64,000 bases of DNA from Planctomycetota bacterium (GCA_029259595.1 JAJDEW010000073.1:1-64000), one strand, 5' to 3'. Counted from the stretch's first letter, positions 52,878 to 61,800 are shown. Notes: generated by a model not told the origin, from the letters alone. Program-made: numbers and translations.

Positions 52878-53594
52878 ATGCGCACCGTCCTCGCCCTCGT
52901 CTTCCTCGTCGCTTGCCGCTCCACGCCGCTTCGCACGGACGAACCGGCTCCCGCAGCCCCGGCCGGGAACTACTCCTTCGTGTTCCTCTCGAGCGATCCG
53001 CGCGGCGAGAGCCTCGCCCCCGACGTGCTCGAGGCGGCCATGGCCGGGCACTTCGAGAACATGGGGCGACTCGCGACCGCGGGCCAGCTCTTGTGCGCCG
53101 GTCCGCTCGGCGAACCTCGCGTCGATCCGCGGCACCGCGGGATCTTCCTGTTCGACGAGGCCGACGAAGCGCGCGCGCGCGCGCTCGCGGAATCGGATCC
53201 GTCGATCCGGGCCGGCGTCTTCTCCTACGAGCTCGTGCCGTTCACGACCGCGGCTCCCTTGCGGCGCGTGCCCGCGCTCGAGCTGGCCGCACGCGAGGCT
53301 CGCCTGGCGGCCGATCCGGACGGGCCGGAGTGGGAGGGTCGCATGTGGGTGCTCGTCAGCTCTCCCGCGGGCGCCGCCGCGCTCGAGGCGATCGAGGGAC
53401 TCGTCGAGGAAGGGCTCGTGCCCTTCCACGGTTCGTTCGGCGGAGCGCGCGAGGGGCAGGCGCTCTTTCTCCTGGATTGCGCCGACGTCAGCGAGGCGAG
53501 GGAGATGCTCGCCTTCGCGAGCGAGGACGGTGCGCTCGGATTCCGGCTGCATCCCTGGTACGCCTCCGCCGTCTTGAGCGAGCTCGCGCGCTGA
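52878..53594 (+). CDS. lipoprotein with two YCII-like domains
   Basis: 238 aa from the ATG at 52878. The signal peptide ends ALVFLVAC (lipobox LVAC). The mature part has two YCII-type domains: one at aa ~25-125 with AAMAGHFENMGRLATAGQLL, CAGPLGEPR and ALAESDPSIRAGVFSYELVP (the DPF-like turn of the family), and a second, less canonical at ~150-238 (FLLDCADVSEAREMLAFASE). YCII proteins are normally small and cytosolic, so an anchored tandem form outside the cytoplasm is unusual. It is convergent with the SMUG gene. Confidence 0.75.
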   Translation: MRTVLALVFLVACRSTPLRTDEPAPAAPAGNYSFVFLSSDPRGESLAPDVLEAAMAGHFENMGRLATAGQLLCAGPLGEPRVDPRHRGIFLFDEADEARARALAESDPSIRAGVFSYELVPFTTAAPLRRVPALELAAREARLAADPDGPEWEGRMWVLVSSPAGAAALEAIEGLVEEGLVPFHGSFGGAREGQALFLLDCADVSEAREMLAFASEDGALGFRLHPWYASAVLSELAR

Positions 53595-53607
53595 TGGGTC
53601 GCGCCCT

Positions 53608-54318
53608 TCAGATACGCAGGCCGAGGCGCTCCAGCTGAGCTTCCGCCTGCGGGGCCCAGCCGCGGTTCGCGATCGGGCTGGCGGGCGAAGGGTGCAGGAT
53701 CGTGTCGACCGGCGGTGCGTCGGAGCCGAGCGCGAGGCGTGCGCGACCTTCGGCGAACTTGCCGATGCCGATCACGCGCCCGGGTTCGAGCTGCGCGACG
53801 ATGCGGCGCAGCGCCAAGTCGCAGGCGTCAAAGAGGGGCTCGCGTTCCGCGGCCGGGAGCTTGTCGGGCGTGCGGTTCTTGCCCGACGCTTCCATGAAGA
53901 CCAGCGGGCAGAAGTTCCAAACGAAGAAGCGCGCGAAGAAGCGCTCCGGCGTGCCGAAGCGTTCGCGTGCCCAGCCCCACAGGCGCGTGCCGCTGACCTC
54001 GCTGCGGCGGCAGTCGAAGCCCTCGATCGGGCGCTTGGGATGTTCGGGATCGGGCTTCTCGACGTGGCCGTCGATGCCGAGCCAGTCGCGCACGATCGAA
54101 ACCTCGCCGAAGGGAACGCCGGTCTGCGCCATGCCCCACGGGCCGGGGTTCATGCCGACCAGGAGGGCTTCGATCCCGGGCCGTGCGAAGCGTTCGAGGA
54201 AGCGCTCGTGGGGGACCCGCGCGTAGTCGAGCGGGTTGTAGACGGTGGCGACGGGCTCCCCGAAGGACAGTTGGCCCACGGTGCGCGAAAGGCTGCGGGT
54301 GATGCGAACGGGCTCCAT
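53608..54318 (-). CDS. SMUG1-type uracil-DNA glycosylase
   Basis: 236 aa from the ATG at 54316-54318. Family motif 1 is intact as GMNPGPWGMAQTGVPFGEVS (aa 55-74), where Asn 57 positions the catalytic water, and motif 2 as HPSPASPIANRGW (H209 onward). The segment SGTRLWGWARERFGTPERFF and FVWNFCPLVFMEASGKNRTP are also typical. It removes uracil and some oxidised pyrimidines from DNA as the first step of base-excision repair. Starts 7 nt after a TAGACT box. No repair genes are adjacent. Confidence 0.93.
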   Translation of the reverse strand: MEPVRITRSLSRTVGQLSFGEPVATVYNPLDYARVPHERFLERFARPGIEALLVGMNPGPWGMAQTGVPFGEVSIVRDWLGIDGHVEKPDPEHPKRPIEGFDCRRSEVSGTRLWGWARERFGTPERFFARFFVWNFCPLVFMEASGKNRTPDKLPAAEREPLFDACDLALRRIVAQLEPGRVIGIGKFAEGRARLALGSDAPPVDTILHPSPASPIANRGWAPQAEAQLERLGLRI

Positions 54319-54325
54319 GGCGCCC

Positions 54326-54331
54326 AGTCTA
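54326..54331 (-). promoter_or_regulatory. -10-like box TAGACT, probable leaderless promoter
   Basis: Minus-strand TAGACT, 7 nt upstream of the SMUG start codon; the same hexamer precedes the genes at 419 and 765. Confidence 0.45.
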
Positions 54332-54460
54332 ACGGGAACTCGCGCGACTCCCCACGCGCAGCGCGCGGGTACCGAGCCTTCCGGGCGAGCGTGGCAGGAG
54401 TCGACGGCGACCGGCCGGAGGTCGTAGTCTGTGGGCCCATCCCGACCCGGAGGTCTGTCC

Positions 54461-55159
54461 ATGTCCCGAGCCTCGCATTCGCTTCTCGCCGTTCTCTTCA
54501 GCCTCGTCTTCGCGTCCTGTGCGACGAGCCCGAACCCGCGCCCGACGGCGCTCGGGCTCCGCGCGACCGAGGGCGGTCCCTTCGATCCGAAGAACGGCTT
54601 CTACGTCGGCGCCAACCTCGGCAGTGTCACGCTGACCGGTGACTTCGACGGGGATTCGGCTCTGACCGACGGCTCCGACGTGATCGTCATCCCCGACACG
54701 GACGCGGGCGGAGGTGCGAGCCTCGAGTTCGGGTACCGCGGCGACAGGACCTCCGTCGGCGGAGTCTTCACGGGCTCCGAGCACGACGGCAGCGTGCTGG
54801 GCGTGTCCGGCTTCGACGTCGAGTTGGGCTCCTTCACGATCGACACGCGCATCTTCTTCCGGCCGCAAGAGCGCCTTCAGCCCTTTGTCCTGGTCGGCGG
54901 CGGCCTCGTCACGGCCACGATCGAAGACGGCTCCTCCAACGGCACCGAGACCGGCGACGGTGAGCTCCTCGGCCTCTTGCTCGACGTCGGTGGCGGCACG
55001 CAGTACTTCATCAACGAGCACCTCGCCGTGAACGCCCAGGGCGTCCTGCGCCTCATGACCTTCGGCTACGCCGAAGGCGTCGATGCCGACGGCAGCATCG
55101 ACGACGACCTCAACGCCGTCAGCTTCGCCGTGATGGTCGGCATGGCGCTGACCTTCTGA
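54461..55159 (+). CDS. outer-membrane beta-barrel-like protein
   Basis: 232 aa from an ATG with GGAGG 8 nt upstream; a TAGTCT box lies 30 nt before the start, so this gene has a conventional leader. The signal sequence ends LFSLVFASC, possibly a lipoprotein site. The rest alternates short hydrophobic strands with Gly/Asp-rich turns: NGFYVGANLGSVTLTGDF, GASLEFGYRGDRTSVGGVF, GSFTIDTRIFFRPQERLQPF, FVLVGGGLVTATIEDG, and ends NAVSFAVMVGMALTF. This is the pattern of eight-stranded OmpA-like barrels. No family-specific motif recognised. Confidence 0.75.
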   Translation: MSRASHSLLAVLFSLVFASCATSPNPRPTALGLRATEGGPFDPKNGFYVGANLGSVTLTGDFDGDSALTDGSDVIVIPDTDAGGGASLEFGYRGDRTSVGGVFTGSEHDGSVLGVSGFDVELGSFTIDTRIFFRPQERLQPFVLVGGGLVTATIEDGSSNGTETGDGELLGLLLDVGGGTQYFINEHLAVNAQGVLRLMTFGYAEGVDADGSIDDDLNAVSFAVMVGMALTF

Positions 55160-55181
55160 TGCGTCGCTGCCGCTCGGACGC

Positions 55182-55292
55182 TCAGACGTCGGTCGCGATG
55201 AGATAGAAGAGCAGGACGAGCCCGGTCAGGAAGCCGGCCGCGACGACGAGCAGGACGCGCAGGGCCTTCTTGTCTTCGCGGGCGAGGGGCAC
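55182..55292 (-). CDS. very small single-helix membrane protein after oxidase subunit III
   Basis: 36 aa from a GTG 4 nt after the oxidase subunit stop. The sequence is a charged start (MPLAREDKKALR), one strong helix (VLLVVAAGFLTGLVLLFYLI) and ATDV. Small one-helix subunits are common in respiratory oxidases, and the position makes coexpression with subunit III likely. It could instead be chance, as it is short. Confidence 0.45.
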   Translation of the reverse strand: MPLAREDKKALRVLLVVAAGFLTGLVLLFYLIATDV

Positions 55293-55296
55293 GCGG

Positions 55297-56067
55297 CTAC
55301 CGGACGAAGGTCAGGACGGAGAAGAGAACGAGCCACAGTCCGCCCATGAAGTGCCAGTAGGTGGCGCCGAGTCGGAGGCGGTGGTCGCGGAAGGTGTGCG
55401 GCTTGCCTGCGGCCAGCCAGACCCAAGCGATGACGAACACGCCCACGATGACGTGCAGGGCATGCAGACCGGTCAAGGCGAAGAGGATCGCGCCGTAGTC
55501 GTTCGTCGACGGCAAGAGCCCCGCCGAGTAGAGCTGGAGCCAGAGCCCGATCTGGGCGGCGAGGAAGCCGAGGCCGAAGAGAAAGCTCGCACCGAGGGCC
55601 CGCCGGATCAGCCGCTGGCGTTCGGGGGCGCGCAACGCGAGCGCGCGCGTCGCGCGGACCATCGTGAGGCTGCTCGCGATCAACAGTCCCGTGCTGAGCC
55701 AGAGCGAACGCGGAGGTCCGAAGACCTGCACGCGCCCGCCGTCGCCACCGCTCCAGAGCAAGAGCCAGACCGCGATCAAGACCAGGAACACGGTCGAGAT
55801 GCCGACGAGGGTCAGGCCAAGGGCGAAGGACGCGACATCGGGCGGAGTCGGTGGTGTGGGCTGTCGGTCGCGATGGGGCTCGTCCTTCCAGCCATCGCCG
55901 CCTCCGTCGCCGCGGTCGCGCGGCGGGCCTTCGGGACCGCCACCGCCGCTCGTGCGCGAGGGGCGTGAAACCTTGCGAAGGAAGCGGGGACGTCGTGTGC
56001 CGCCTCGCGGCGGAGCCAAGACGCCGGCGCCCCCTCCCGCTTCGTCGAATCCGTCCCACGTGGCCAT
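55297..56067 (-). CDS. heme-copper oxidase subunit III-like protein
   Basis: 256 aa. The first ~75 aa are Gly/Pro/Arg-rich and probably disordered. Five membrane helices follow, with hallmarks of the CoxC/CyoC family: STGLLIASSLTMVRATRALA, LFGLGFLAAQIGLWLQLYSA, FALTGLHALHVIVGVFVIAW and LGATYWHFMGGLWLVLFSVL. Subunit III stabilises the catalytic core of cytochrome oxidase and helps proton uptake. No subunit I or II gene is in the window, which is unusual for this family. Start supported by a TACGAT box 8 nt upstream. Confidence 0.88.
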   Translation of the reverse strand: MATWDGFDEAGGGAGVLAPPRGGTRRPRFLRKVSRPSRTSGGGGPEGPPRDRGDGGGDGWKDEPHRDRQPTPPTPPDVASFALGLTLVGISTVFLVLIAVWLLLWSGGDGGRVQVFGPPRSLWLSTGLLIASSLTMVRATRALALRAPERQRLIRRALGASFLFGLGFLAAQIGLWLQLYSAGLLPSTNDYGAILFALTGLHALHVIVGVFVIAWVWLAAGKPHTFRDHRLRLGATYWHFMGGLWLVLFSVLTFVR

Positions 56068-56075
56068 GTCGTTCG

Positions 56076-56081
56076 ATCGTA
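56076..56081 (-). promoter_or_regulatory. -10-like box TACGAT, probable leaderless promoter
   Basis: Minus-strand TACGAT, 8 nt upstream of the oxidase subunit start codon, inside the 48-nt gap after the kinase gene, so the oxidase gene is probably transcribed on its own. Confidence 0.4.
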
Positions 56082-56115
56082 ACGCTCGCGACCGGATTCA
56101 GGGGGACCGCGGCGG

Positions 56116-59100
56116 CTAACGCTCCTGACTCAGCGTGGGAACGCGCGCCCCCGAACGCGTTCTCCAGCGATGGATCTTGCCGTCCCACGTGCCCGCGGCG
56201 AGTTCTTCACCGTCCGGGCGGAAGGCGACGCTGGCGACCTCGCTGGACGGTCCGCGCAAGGTCAGGAGCAAGTCGCCAACGGCGGTATCCCAGACGCGGA
56301 CCGTTCCGTCGTCGCCGCCGGAGGCCAGACGCGTGCCATCGGGTGCGAAGGCGACGTGGAAAATCGTTCCGTCGTGCCCCTCGAGTTCGGCCAGGGCTCG
56401 TCCGCTCTCGACCGACCACAGGGTCAAGGTGCGCTCGGTCGAGCCCGAGGCGAAGAGGTCGCCGTTGGGGGAGAAGGCGAGCGCCGTGACCGCGCCTTGA
56501 CTGTGGAGGGTGCGAAGGAGCTCACCGTCGCGCGTCGAGAAGGTGCGCAGGGTGCCATCGTCGTTCCCGACGAGGAACGAGCGCCCCGACGGGTGCACGT
56601 CGAGCGAGGCCACGTTGAAGTCGAGGTCGTGGACCACGATGCGTTGGCGGCCGGTCTCGAGGTCCCAGAGGCGCGCGCTCTCGTCAGAGGCGCGCGACAC
56701 GAGCCAGCTCCCGTCCGGACCGAAGCGCACCGCCGTGACATAGGACGTGTGGCCCGAAAGGGTCTGCACGATCGCGCCCGTCGCAGCGTCGAGCAGCCGG
56801 ATCTGCCCGTCGTCGGCGCCGATCGCGAGCCGTGTACCATCCGGCGAGAAGGCCAGGCAGTCGACGAGCTTCTTCACGTCGACGCGCCAGCGCTCCGCTC
56901 CGCGCGCCGGGTCGAAGGCGGACACCGTCGCGTCGCGAGAGGCCGAGGCCAGCAGGTCGCCGGCCGGCGCCCAGGCGATGGCGGTCACGCGGTCCATGTG
57001 GGCGTGGCGGACGAGCGTGCTCCCGCGCGCCGTGTCCCAGATGCGTCCGGTGCGATCTTCGGAGCCGGAGACGACGAAGCGCCCCGTCGCATCGACCGCG
57101 ACCGCATCGACCTCGCGCAGATGCCCCATGAGCTCGCTCCGCAGCGTGAGGTCGCTGGAATTCCAGACGCGAACCGTGTTGTCGAACGAGCCGGAGACCA
57201 GCGTGCTCCCGTCGGCGCTGATCGCGAGGGCGCGCACACCGCCCTCGTGACCGTGGACGCGCAACAGGGGCGTGAGCGTGGCGGACATGAGGTGCAGGTT
57301 GCCGCCGTACGTTCCGACGGTGATGTGCGCTCCGTCGGGATGAAAGGCGAGCGCGCGCGAGCTGGATTTCAGGTCCAGCTCGTTCGTGCGCACGCCGGTG
57401 GCGACGTCGAACGTCCGCACGAAGCCGTAGGCATAGACCGCCGCCAGCGTGATGCCATCGGGGGAAAAGTCGATCGCGACCGGGTCCGTGCCTGCTTCGG
57501 TCGAACCGTGCCCCGAAACGCGGAACGTCGTTCCGACCTGACGCGTCGCGAGGTCCCACAGGAGGATCTCACCGCCGGCGTTGCCGCTCGCGAGGTAGAG
57601 GCCGTCCGGAGAAAAGTCCACGTCGGTCGTGGGCACTCCGCCCTCGTTGGCGTCGAGCGTGAGCTGCTCACCGGACGCGAGGTCGCGCAGGCCGATGCTG
57701 CCGTCCTCCGCCCCCGTCGCAAGGCGACGCCCCGCGGGATCGAAGTCGATCGACGTGATCCGAGCGTGCGCTCCACGGAAGGTCTCCACCAGCGCACCGT
57801 CGGGCAGGCGCCAGAGCAGGACCGAGCCGTCGTCGGCTGCCGTGGCCGCGATGCGACCGTCGGGGGAGAGCGCGACGGCTCCGATCTCGCTGACGTCGTC
57901 GCCGTTTTGAAGCTGGGCGACGCTCGTGTCCGCGCGGAAGGCGAGATGCTCCCATTCCCAACCTCGCAGAGCGCGATCGACCTGCCCGAGCCGCCGGTGC
58001 GCGTCCGCCGTCTCGTGAACGCGCAGGCTGAGGTCGATCGCGCGCAAGTTCGAGGCATAGTTCTCGTGGGCGCTGCGCCGTCCCTCGGCCGCCAGGACGC
58101 GCATGCTGTGGCGTTGCTGGGTCAGGAAGGCGACGGTCACGACCAGCGTGAAGGCGGCGAAGAAGGCGATCGCAGCGGCGAGGTTCCTGTTGCGTTGCGT
58201 CCACTTCCGGAGCCGCGCGAAGGTTCCTGTGGCGTAGGCCCGGACGACATGGCCCTCGAGGAAGGCGCGCAGGTCATCCGCCATCGCCATCACGTTCTCG
58301 TAGCGTTCGTCGGGTGCAGTGGCCATGGCCTTCGCGCAGATGGCGAGCAGCTCCCGCGGGGCCGACAGCTGCAACTGACCGAGCGGCGTCGGCGGGCTGC
58401 CCAGAACATCGCTTCCGAGTTCACCCGCTGCGCGCGCCCGTTCGAGCGTGGCCTCGTGCGGCATGCGACCGGTGAGGATCTCGTACAGGATCGCGCCCAG
58501 CGAATAGACGTCGCTGCGATCGTCCAGGTCTTCGATCGCACCCCGGGCTTGCTCGGGCGACATGTACGCCGGCGTTCCGACGACGACGGCCTCGCTCTGC
58601 GTGCCGCGCAACCACGCCAAGCCCCAGTCCATGACGTAGGCCTCGCCGAACGGACCGACCATGATGTTGGCCGGCTTCAGGTCGCGGTGAAGCACACCGC
58701 GCGAGTGCGCGAACGCGACCGTCTCGCAGACCTTGAGCAGGACCGAGAGCACGCGCGTGAGCGTCCACCCGAGACGGCCCGAGTTCACGAGCTCGATCAC
58801 CCGCTCGAGCGTCTGCCCGCGAACGAGCGCCATCGTGAAGTACACGGTCCCGCTGGACGTGCGCGCCACCTCGTGGACGGGCACGATGCCCGGGTGATCG
58901 AGTTGGCTGGTGGTGCGCGCCTCGTCGAAGAAGCGTGCGAGCTTGCGCTCGTAGGCCTCCCGCGCACGTGCACCGAGTTCGACGCGCGGCGCATCGACGA
59001 TCTTCATCGCGAGCTCGCGTTCCAGGTCGCGATCCCAAACACGCAGGATGCGCCCCATGCCGCCCCGACCGATCTCTTCACGCACTCGATAACGCGGACC

Positions 59101-59223
59101 GGAGCGCCGCCCCAGGCGCGGACGACGATGTTGCGGGCCCTCGTCGGTTGCGCCGCGAGAACCTTCCTCTCGAGCCTCCTTCGAAGCGAAGGCTCTCTTT
59201 TGCTTGCCTTCGTCGGCTTGCAT
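56116..59223 (-). CDS. receptor-type Ser/Thr protein kinase with 14 WD40 repeats
   Basis: 1035 aa from the ATG at 59221-59223; a start 54 codons further up is possible but the added Arg-rich sequence looks non-coding. Kinase domain (aa ~45-330): [37 protein letters not shown] (~aa 178), VMDWGLAWL (DWG for DFG), [13 protein letters not shown]. One membrane helix (AIAFFAAFTLVVTVAFL, ~aa 345-370). Then 14 WD40 blades (SPDGRIAATAADDGSVLLWR to RPDGEELAAGTWDGKIHRWR; aa ~448-1030), again enough for two propellers. It resembles the 26208 kinase throughout but has no C-terminal TPR tail and no sigma gene beside it. Confidence 0.9.
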   Translation of the reverse strand: MQADEGKQKRAFASKEAREEGSRGATDEGPQHRRPRLGRRSGPRYRVREEIGRGGMGRILRVWDRDLERELAMKIVDAPRVELGARAREAYERKLARFFDEARTTSQLDHPGIVPVHEVARTSSGTVYFTMALVRGQTLERVIELVNSGRLGWTLTRVLSVLLKVCETVAFAHSRGVLHRDLKPANIMVGPFGEAYVMDWGLAWLRGTQSEAVVVGTPAYMSPEQARGAIEDLDDRSDVYSLGAILYEILTGRMPHEATLERARAAGELGSDVLGSPPTPLGQLQLSAPRELLAICAKAMATAPDERYENVMAMADDLRAFLEGHVVRAYATGTFARLRKWTQRNRNLAAAIAFFAAFTLVVTVAFLTQQRHSMRVLAAEGRRSAHENYASNLRAIDLSLRVHETADAHRRLGQVDRALRGWEWEHLAFRADTSVAQLQNGDDVSEIGAVALSPDGRIAATAADDGSVLLWRLPDGALVETFRGAHARITSIDFDPAGRRLATGAEDGSIGLRDLASGEQLTLDANEGGVPTTDVDFSPDGLYLASGNAGGEILLWDLATRQVGTTFRVSGHGSTEAGTDPVAIDFSPDGITLAAVYAYGFVRTFDVATGVRTNELDLKSSSRALAFHPDGAHITVGTYGGNLHLMSATLTPLLRVHGHEGGVRALAISADGSTLVSGSFDNTVRVWNSSDLTLRSELMGHLREVDAVAVDATGRFVVSGSEDRTGRIWDTARGSTLVRHAHMDRVTAIAWAPAGDLLASASRDATVSAFDPARGAERWRVDVKKLVDCLAFSPDGTRLAIGADDGQIRLLDAATGAIVQTLSGHTSYVTAVRFGPDGSWLVSRASDESARLWDLETGRQRIVVHDLDFNVASLDVHPSGRSFLVGNDDGTLRTFSTRDGELLRTLHSQGAVTALAFSPNGDLFASGSTERTLTLWSVESGRALAELEGHDGTIFHVAFAPDGTRLASGGDDGTVRVWDTAVGDLLLTLRGPSSEVASVAFRPDGEELAAGTWDGKIHRWRTRSGARVPTLSQER

Positions 59224-59727
59224 GGCGGATGGCCGTCGGTTCCTGCCGCGCACGGGTGGCGCGATCCGATCCCTGGATCCTCCGAGTCCTGGAATCCCGA
59301 GCGTCCATTGGGGCATTCCCGCCCGGGCGAGGCAAGCGCGGCGCAGCGACGCAGGCAATCTCTCCCGGCGCCGAGATCCGGGCACGCGGGGGCCTGGGCC
59401 GCGCGATCCCCCGCCCAGGGGGAAGACCGGCGCTGGGAGCCGTCGTCACGGGCTTTCCAGGGCTTTTCGACGGTCCTCCGGGCGTGCGGAGGCCGCGGGC
59501 ACAGCTTGCCTGGGGCACGTGCGGAGGGGTTCGAGGGTGCCGGGGTCGCGGCGCTGGCGTCGCACGAGCACGCCCAGGAGGGCTCTGCGACCCCTTGCCG
59601 AATCCGCGCTCCCCAGGGAAGGAGCGGTTCGATTTCTGCGCATGGAGCGACGGGAGGGTCCGAAAACGCTCGCGCGCGTTGGGCGCACCAACGCACGCAA
59701 ACGTCGCACGGAAACGCCGCGCGCGGG
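59224..59727. other. intergenic region, no gene seen
   Basis: About 500 nt between two leftward genes. Open frames on both strands are rich in Arg, Pro and Ala and look like GC-driven chance frames. No promoter box, hairpin or repeat stands out. Confidence 0.35.
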
Positions 59728-61530
59728 TCAATCCGAGAGTCGCAGGGTCGGGCGGTCCCAGCCCCAGACGAGTGAATGCGCCCGGGCCGGTGAGCCGCCG
59801 TCGCGCGCCGGGCCGCGGGCCACGACCTCGTAGGCCGCTTCGGCGTCCAGGCCGGCGATGCGGAAGCGTCCCAGTTCGTCGGTGACGACCGACGTGACGT
59901 CGCCGAAGCGTTTGAGCGCGACCTCGGCCCCGGCGACGGCGCCCGTGGCGTCGTGCACCTCGCCGATCAGAACCAGCGCTTCGACCGGCAGGGCCAGGAC
60001 CAGGTCGCGCCGCGCTTCGCCGGGGACGAGCTCGAGCTCGCGCTCCAGCAAAGCGTCGCGGTCGCGGCGCACGCGCAGCGTCCAGGCGTCCGCGGTCAAG
60101 CCGTCGATCACGAAGGTGCCCGCGCCATCGGTGCGGGTTGCGAGCGTGCGACTCTCGAAGCGGACCCCTGCGTCAAGGCCGTCGCTGGAGTGGGCCGACG
60201 CCTCGTCGGTGGCTCGCAGCTCCAGTTCGACGGCGATGTCGACGACGGGCCGCCCTTCGCCGTCGATGACGACGCCGACGACCGACGTCTCGGGTTCCAG
60301 CTGCAGCGTGCCGACTTCGACGACGTGGAACTCGACCACGTCCGGGAAGGCCGGGACTTCGAGCGCGAGGCGCGCGAAGCCCGTTGCCTCGACGAACAGC
60401 GCATGCGACACGTCGCTGCGCAGGCCTTCGATCCGAAACGAGCCGTCGCGGGCGACGCGCACGCTCGCCGCGTCGAGCGAAGCGACGTCGGGCAGCACGT
60501 GGACGTAGCCCTCTGCGCGCACGTCGGCGACGACGGGGGGCGCACCCGTGGACGACGCGAGCCGGCCGGTTACGGCCAGCTCGGGCACGAGCACCAGCTC
60601 GAGCCAGGGCGCGTCCGTTCCGCGCAGCGGGGCCTCGCCCGCGGCGCGCGGCGCGAGCTCCCAGCTGCCGTCTTCGTCCACGTCGAGGTAGCGGACGGTC
60701 GCGCCGAAACCGTCGGCCGTCACGCGCACCTGTTGAAGCAGCTCCCCGGCGGGGAAGCGCGGGTGCAGGAACGTGCCGTCCGTCGCCGTGTGCACGACAT
60801 CGCGTTCGGCATGGGTCCAGAAGGAGATCGCGGCCCCGGCGACCGGTCGGCCGGCCGGGTCGAGCACGCGTCCGCCGACGGGGGCAGCAGGGGCGAGCAC
60901 GAGCTCGAGCTCGCCCGTTTCGCCGGGTGCGAGGGTCAGAAGCGTGGGCGCACCCGTCGACGCTTCGGTCCAGGCGATCGCGCGGAGTTCGCCGGCTCCG
61001 ACCTGCGCCCGAAAGTTACCGTCCGTGTCGGTGCGGACCAGGAGGAGCTCGGGCGGCGCCTCGAACGGGGCTCCCGCGCGCCAAACCGACAGCTCGACGC
61101 TGGCACGCTTCGCTGGTCGAGCACCGAGCGTCGTGCGCACGCGTCCGACGACGGTTGCCAGCGACGCTTGCAAGCGGCGTGGCGAGTCGACCGACCCTGC
61201 CAGCGCGGGTGCCCCGGCGCGTTCGGTCGCTTCTTCGTCGGGAGCGACCGCGACGCGCGCGGAGGTCTCGGGCGTGGGCGGCTCATCGCGTGCGACGAGG
61301 AGCCCGGGCGCTCCCTCCATGGGGAGCCTTCGTGGTGGAGGTTCGTCGAGCTTGGCTGACGCCGGTCCGTTCACGTCGCTTCGTTCGGGTCGCCGTTCGC
61401 TGAAACTCGCGACGGCGACCAGGACGAGCACGACGACGAACAAGGCCTCGACTCGAACGAGCTGACGCAGGAGAGAAAGGGGATTTGGAGGCTCCTCAGG
61501 GCGAGGAGCGGCTTCTCGATTCACGTTCAT
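59728..61530 (-). CDS. membrane-anchored protein with carboxypeptidase-regulatory-like repeats (no sigma domain)
   Basis: 600 aa from the ATG at 61528-61530. A ~27-aa cytosolic start is followed by one hydrophobic helix (VEALFVVVLVLVAVASF, aa ~29-46). The remaining ~550 residues outside the membrane carry several CarboxypepD_reg-type modules: VGGRVLDPAGRPVAGAAISF, VVGVVIDGEGRPVVDIAVEL, LIGEVHDATGAVAGAEVALK. Apart from lacking the sigma domain, it looks like the sensor half of the fused sigma factors at 2131, 12424 and 32683. It is second in an operon, 10 nt after a small secreted protein. Confidence 0.75.
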   Translation of the reverse strand: MNVNREAAPRPEEPPNPLSLLRQLVRVEALFVVVLVLVAVASFSERRPERSDVNGPASAKLDEPPPRRLPMEGAPGLLVARDEPPTPETSARVAVAPDEEATERAGAPALAGSVDSPRRLQASLATVVGRVRTTLGARPAKRASVELSVWRAGAPFEAPPELLLVRTDTDGNFRAQVGAGELRAIAWTEASTGAPTLLTLAPGETGELELVLAPAAPVGGRVLDPAGRPVAGAAISFWTHAERDVVHTATDGTFLHPRFPAGELLQQVRVTADGFGATVRYLDVDEDGSWELAPRAAGEAPLRGTDAPWLELVLVPELAVTGRLASSTGAPPVVADVRAEGYVHVLPDVASLDAASVRVARDGSFRIEGLRSDVSHALFVEATGFARLALEVPAFPDVVEFHVVEVGTLQLEPETSVVGVVIDGEGRPVVDIAVELELRATDEASAHSSDGLDAGVRFESRTLATRTDGAGTFVIDGLTADAWTLRVRRDRDALLERELELVPGEARRDLVLALPVEALVLIGEVHDATGAVAGAEVALKRFGDVTSVVTDELGRFRIAGLDAEAAYEVVARGPARDGGSPARAHSLVWGWDRPTLRLSD

Positions 61531-61540
61531 CGCGCACTCC

Positions 61541-61783
61541 TCACAGCTCCGTGGGCTGCGTCGAGGTCTGGATCTTTCGCCAGCCGTTCTTGGGGTTCAC
61601 GATCCACCCCGATGACGTGTTCACGATGTCGCCCCGTCGAAAGACCACGATCTTCGGCTTGCCGTTGGATGTGGTCGTGGCCGTGCAGCCCGATGCGTTG
61701 TGGCACTGGTGCTGCTCGGCGTGCGTCGTCAAGCCCATGGTTGCGATGACAGCGATCGCGACGATCAAGCGGATGATCTTCAT
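61541..61783 (-). CDS. small secreted protein of unknown function
   Basis: 80 aa with a signal peptide (MKIIRLIVAIAVIATMGLTT, cleavage near HAEQ) and a good AAGGAGA ribosome site. The mature part of about 57 aa has two Cys (QCHNASGCTAT) and basic segments (KPKIVVFRRGDIVNTSSGW, IVNPKNGWRKI). No family recognised. It is co-transcribed with the membrane-anchored CarboxypepD-like protein and might be its partner or a signal; that is speculation. Confidence 0.7.
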   Translation of the reverse strand: MKIIRLIVAIAVIATMGLTTHAEQHQCHNASGCTATTTSNGKPKIVVFRRGDIVNTSSGWIVNPKNGWRKIQTSTQPTEL

Positions 61784-61800
61784 GATGTCCTGTCTCCTTT

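Noticed and set aside
59224-59727. Several overlapping open frames of 80-230 codons on both strands
   Set aside because: All are Arg/Pro/Ala-rich and mutually exclusive, with no start signals; treated as non-coding.
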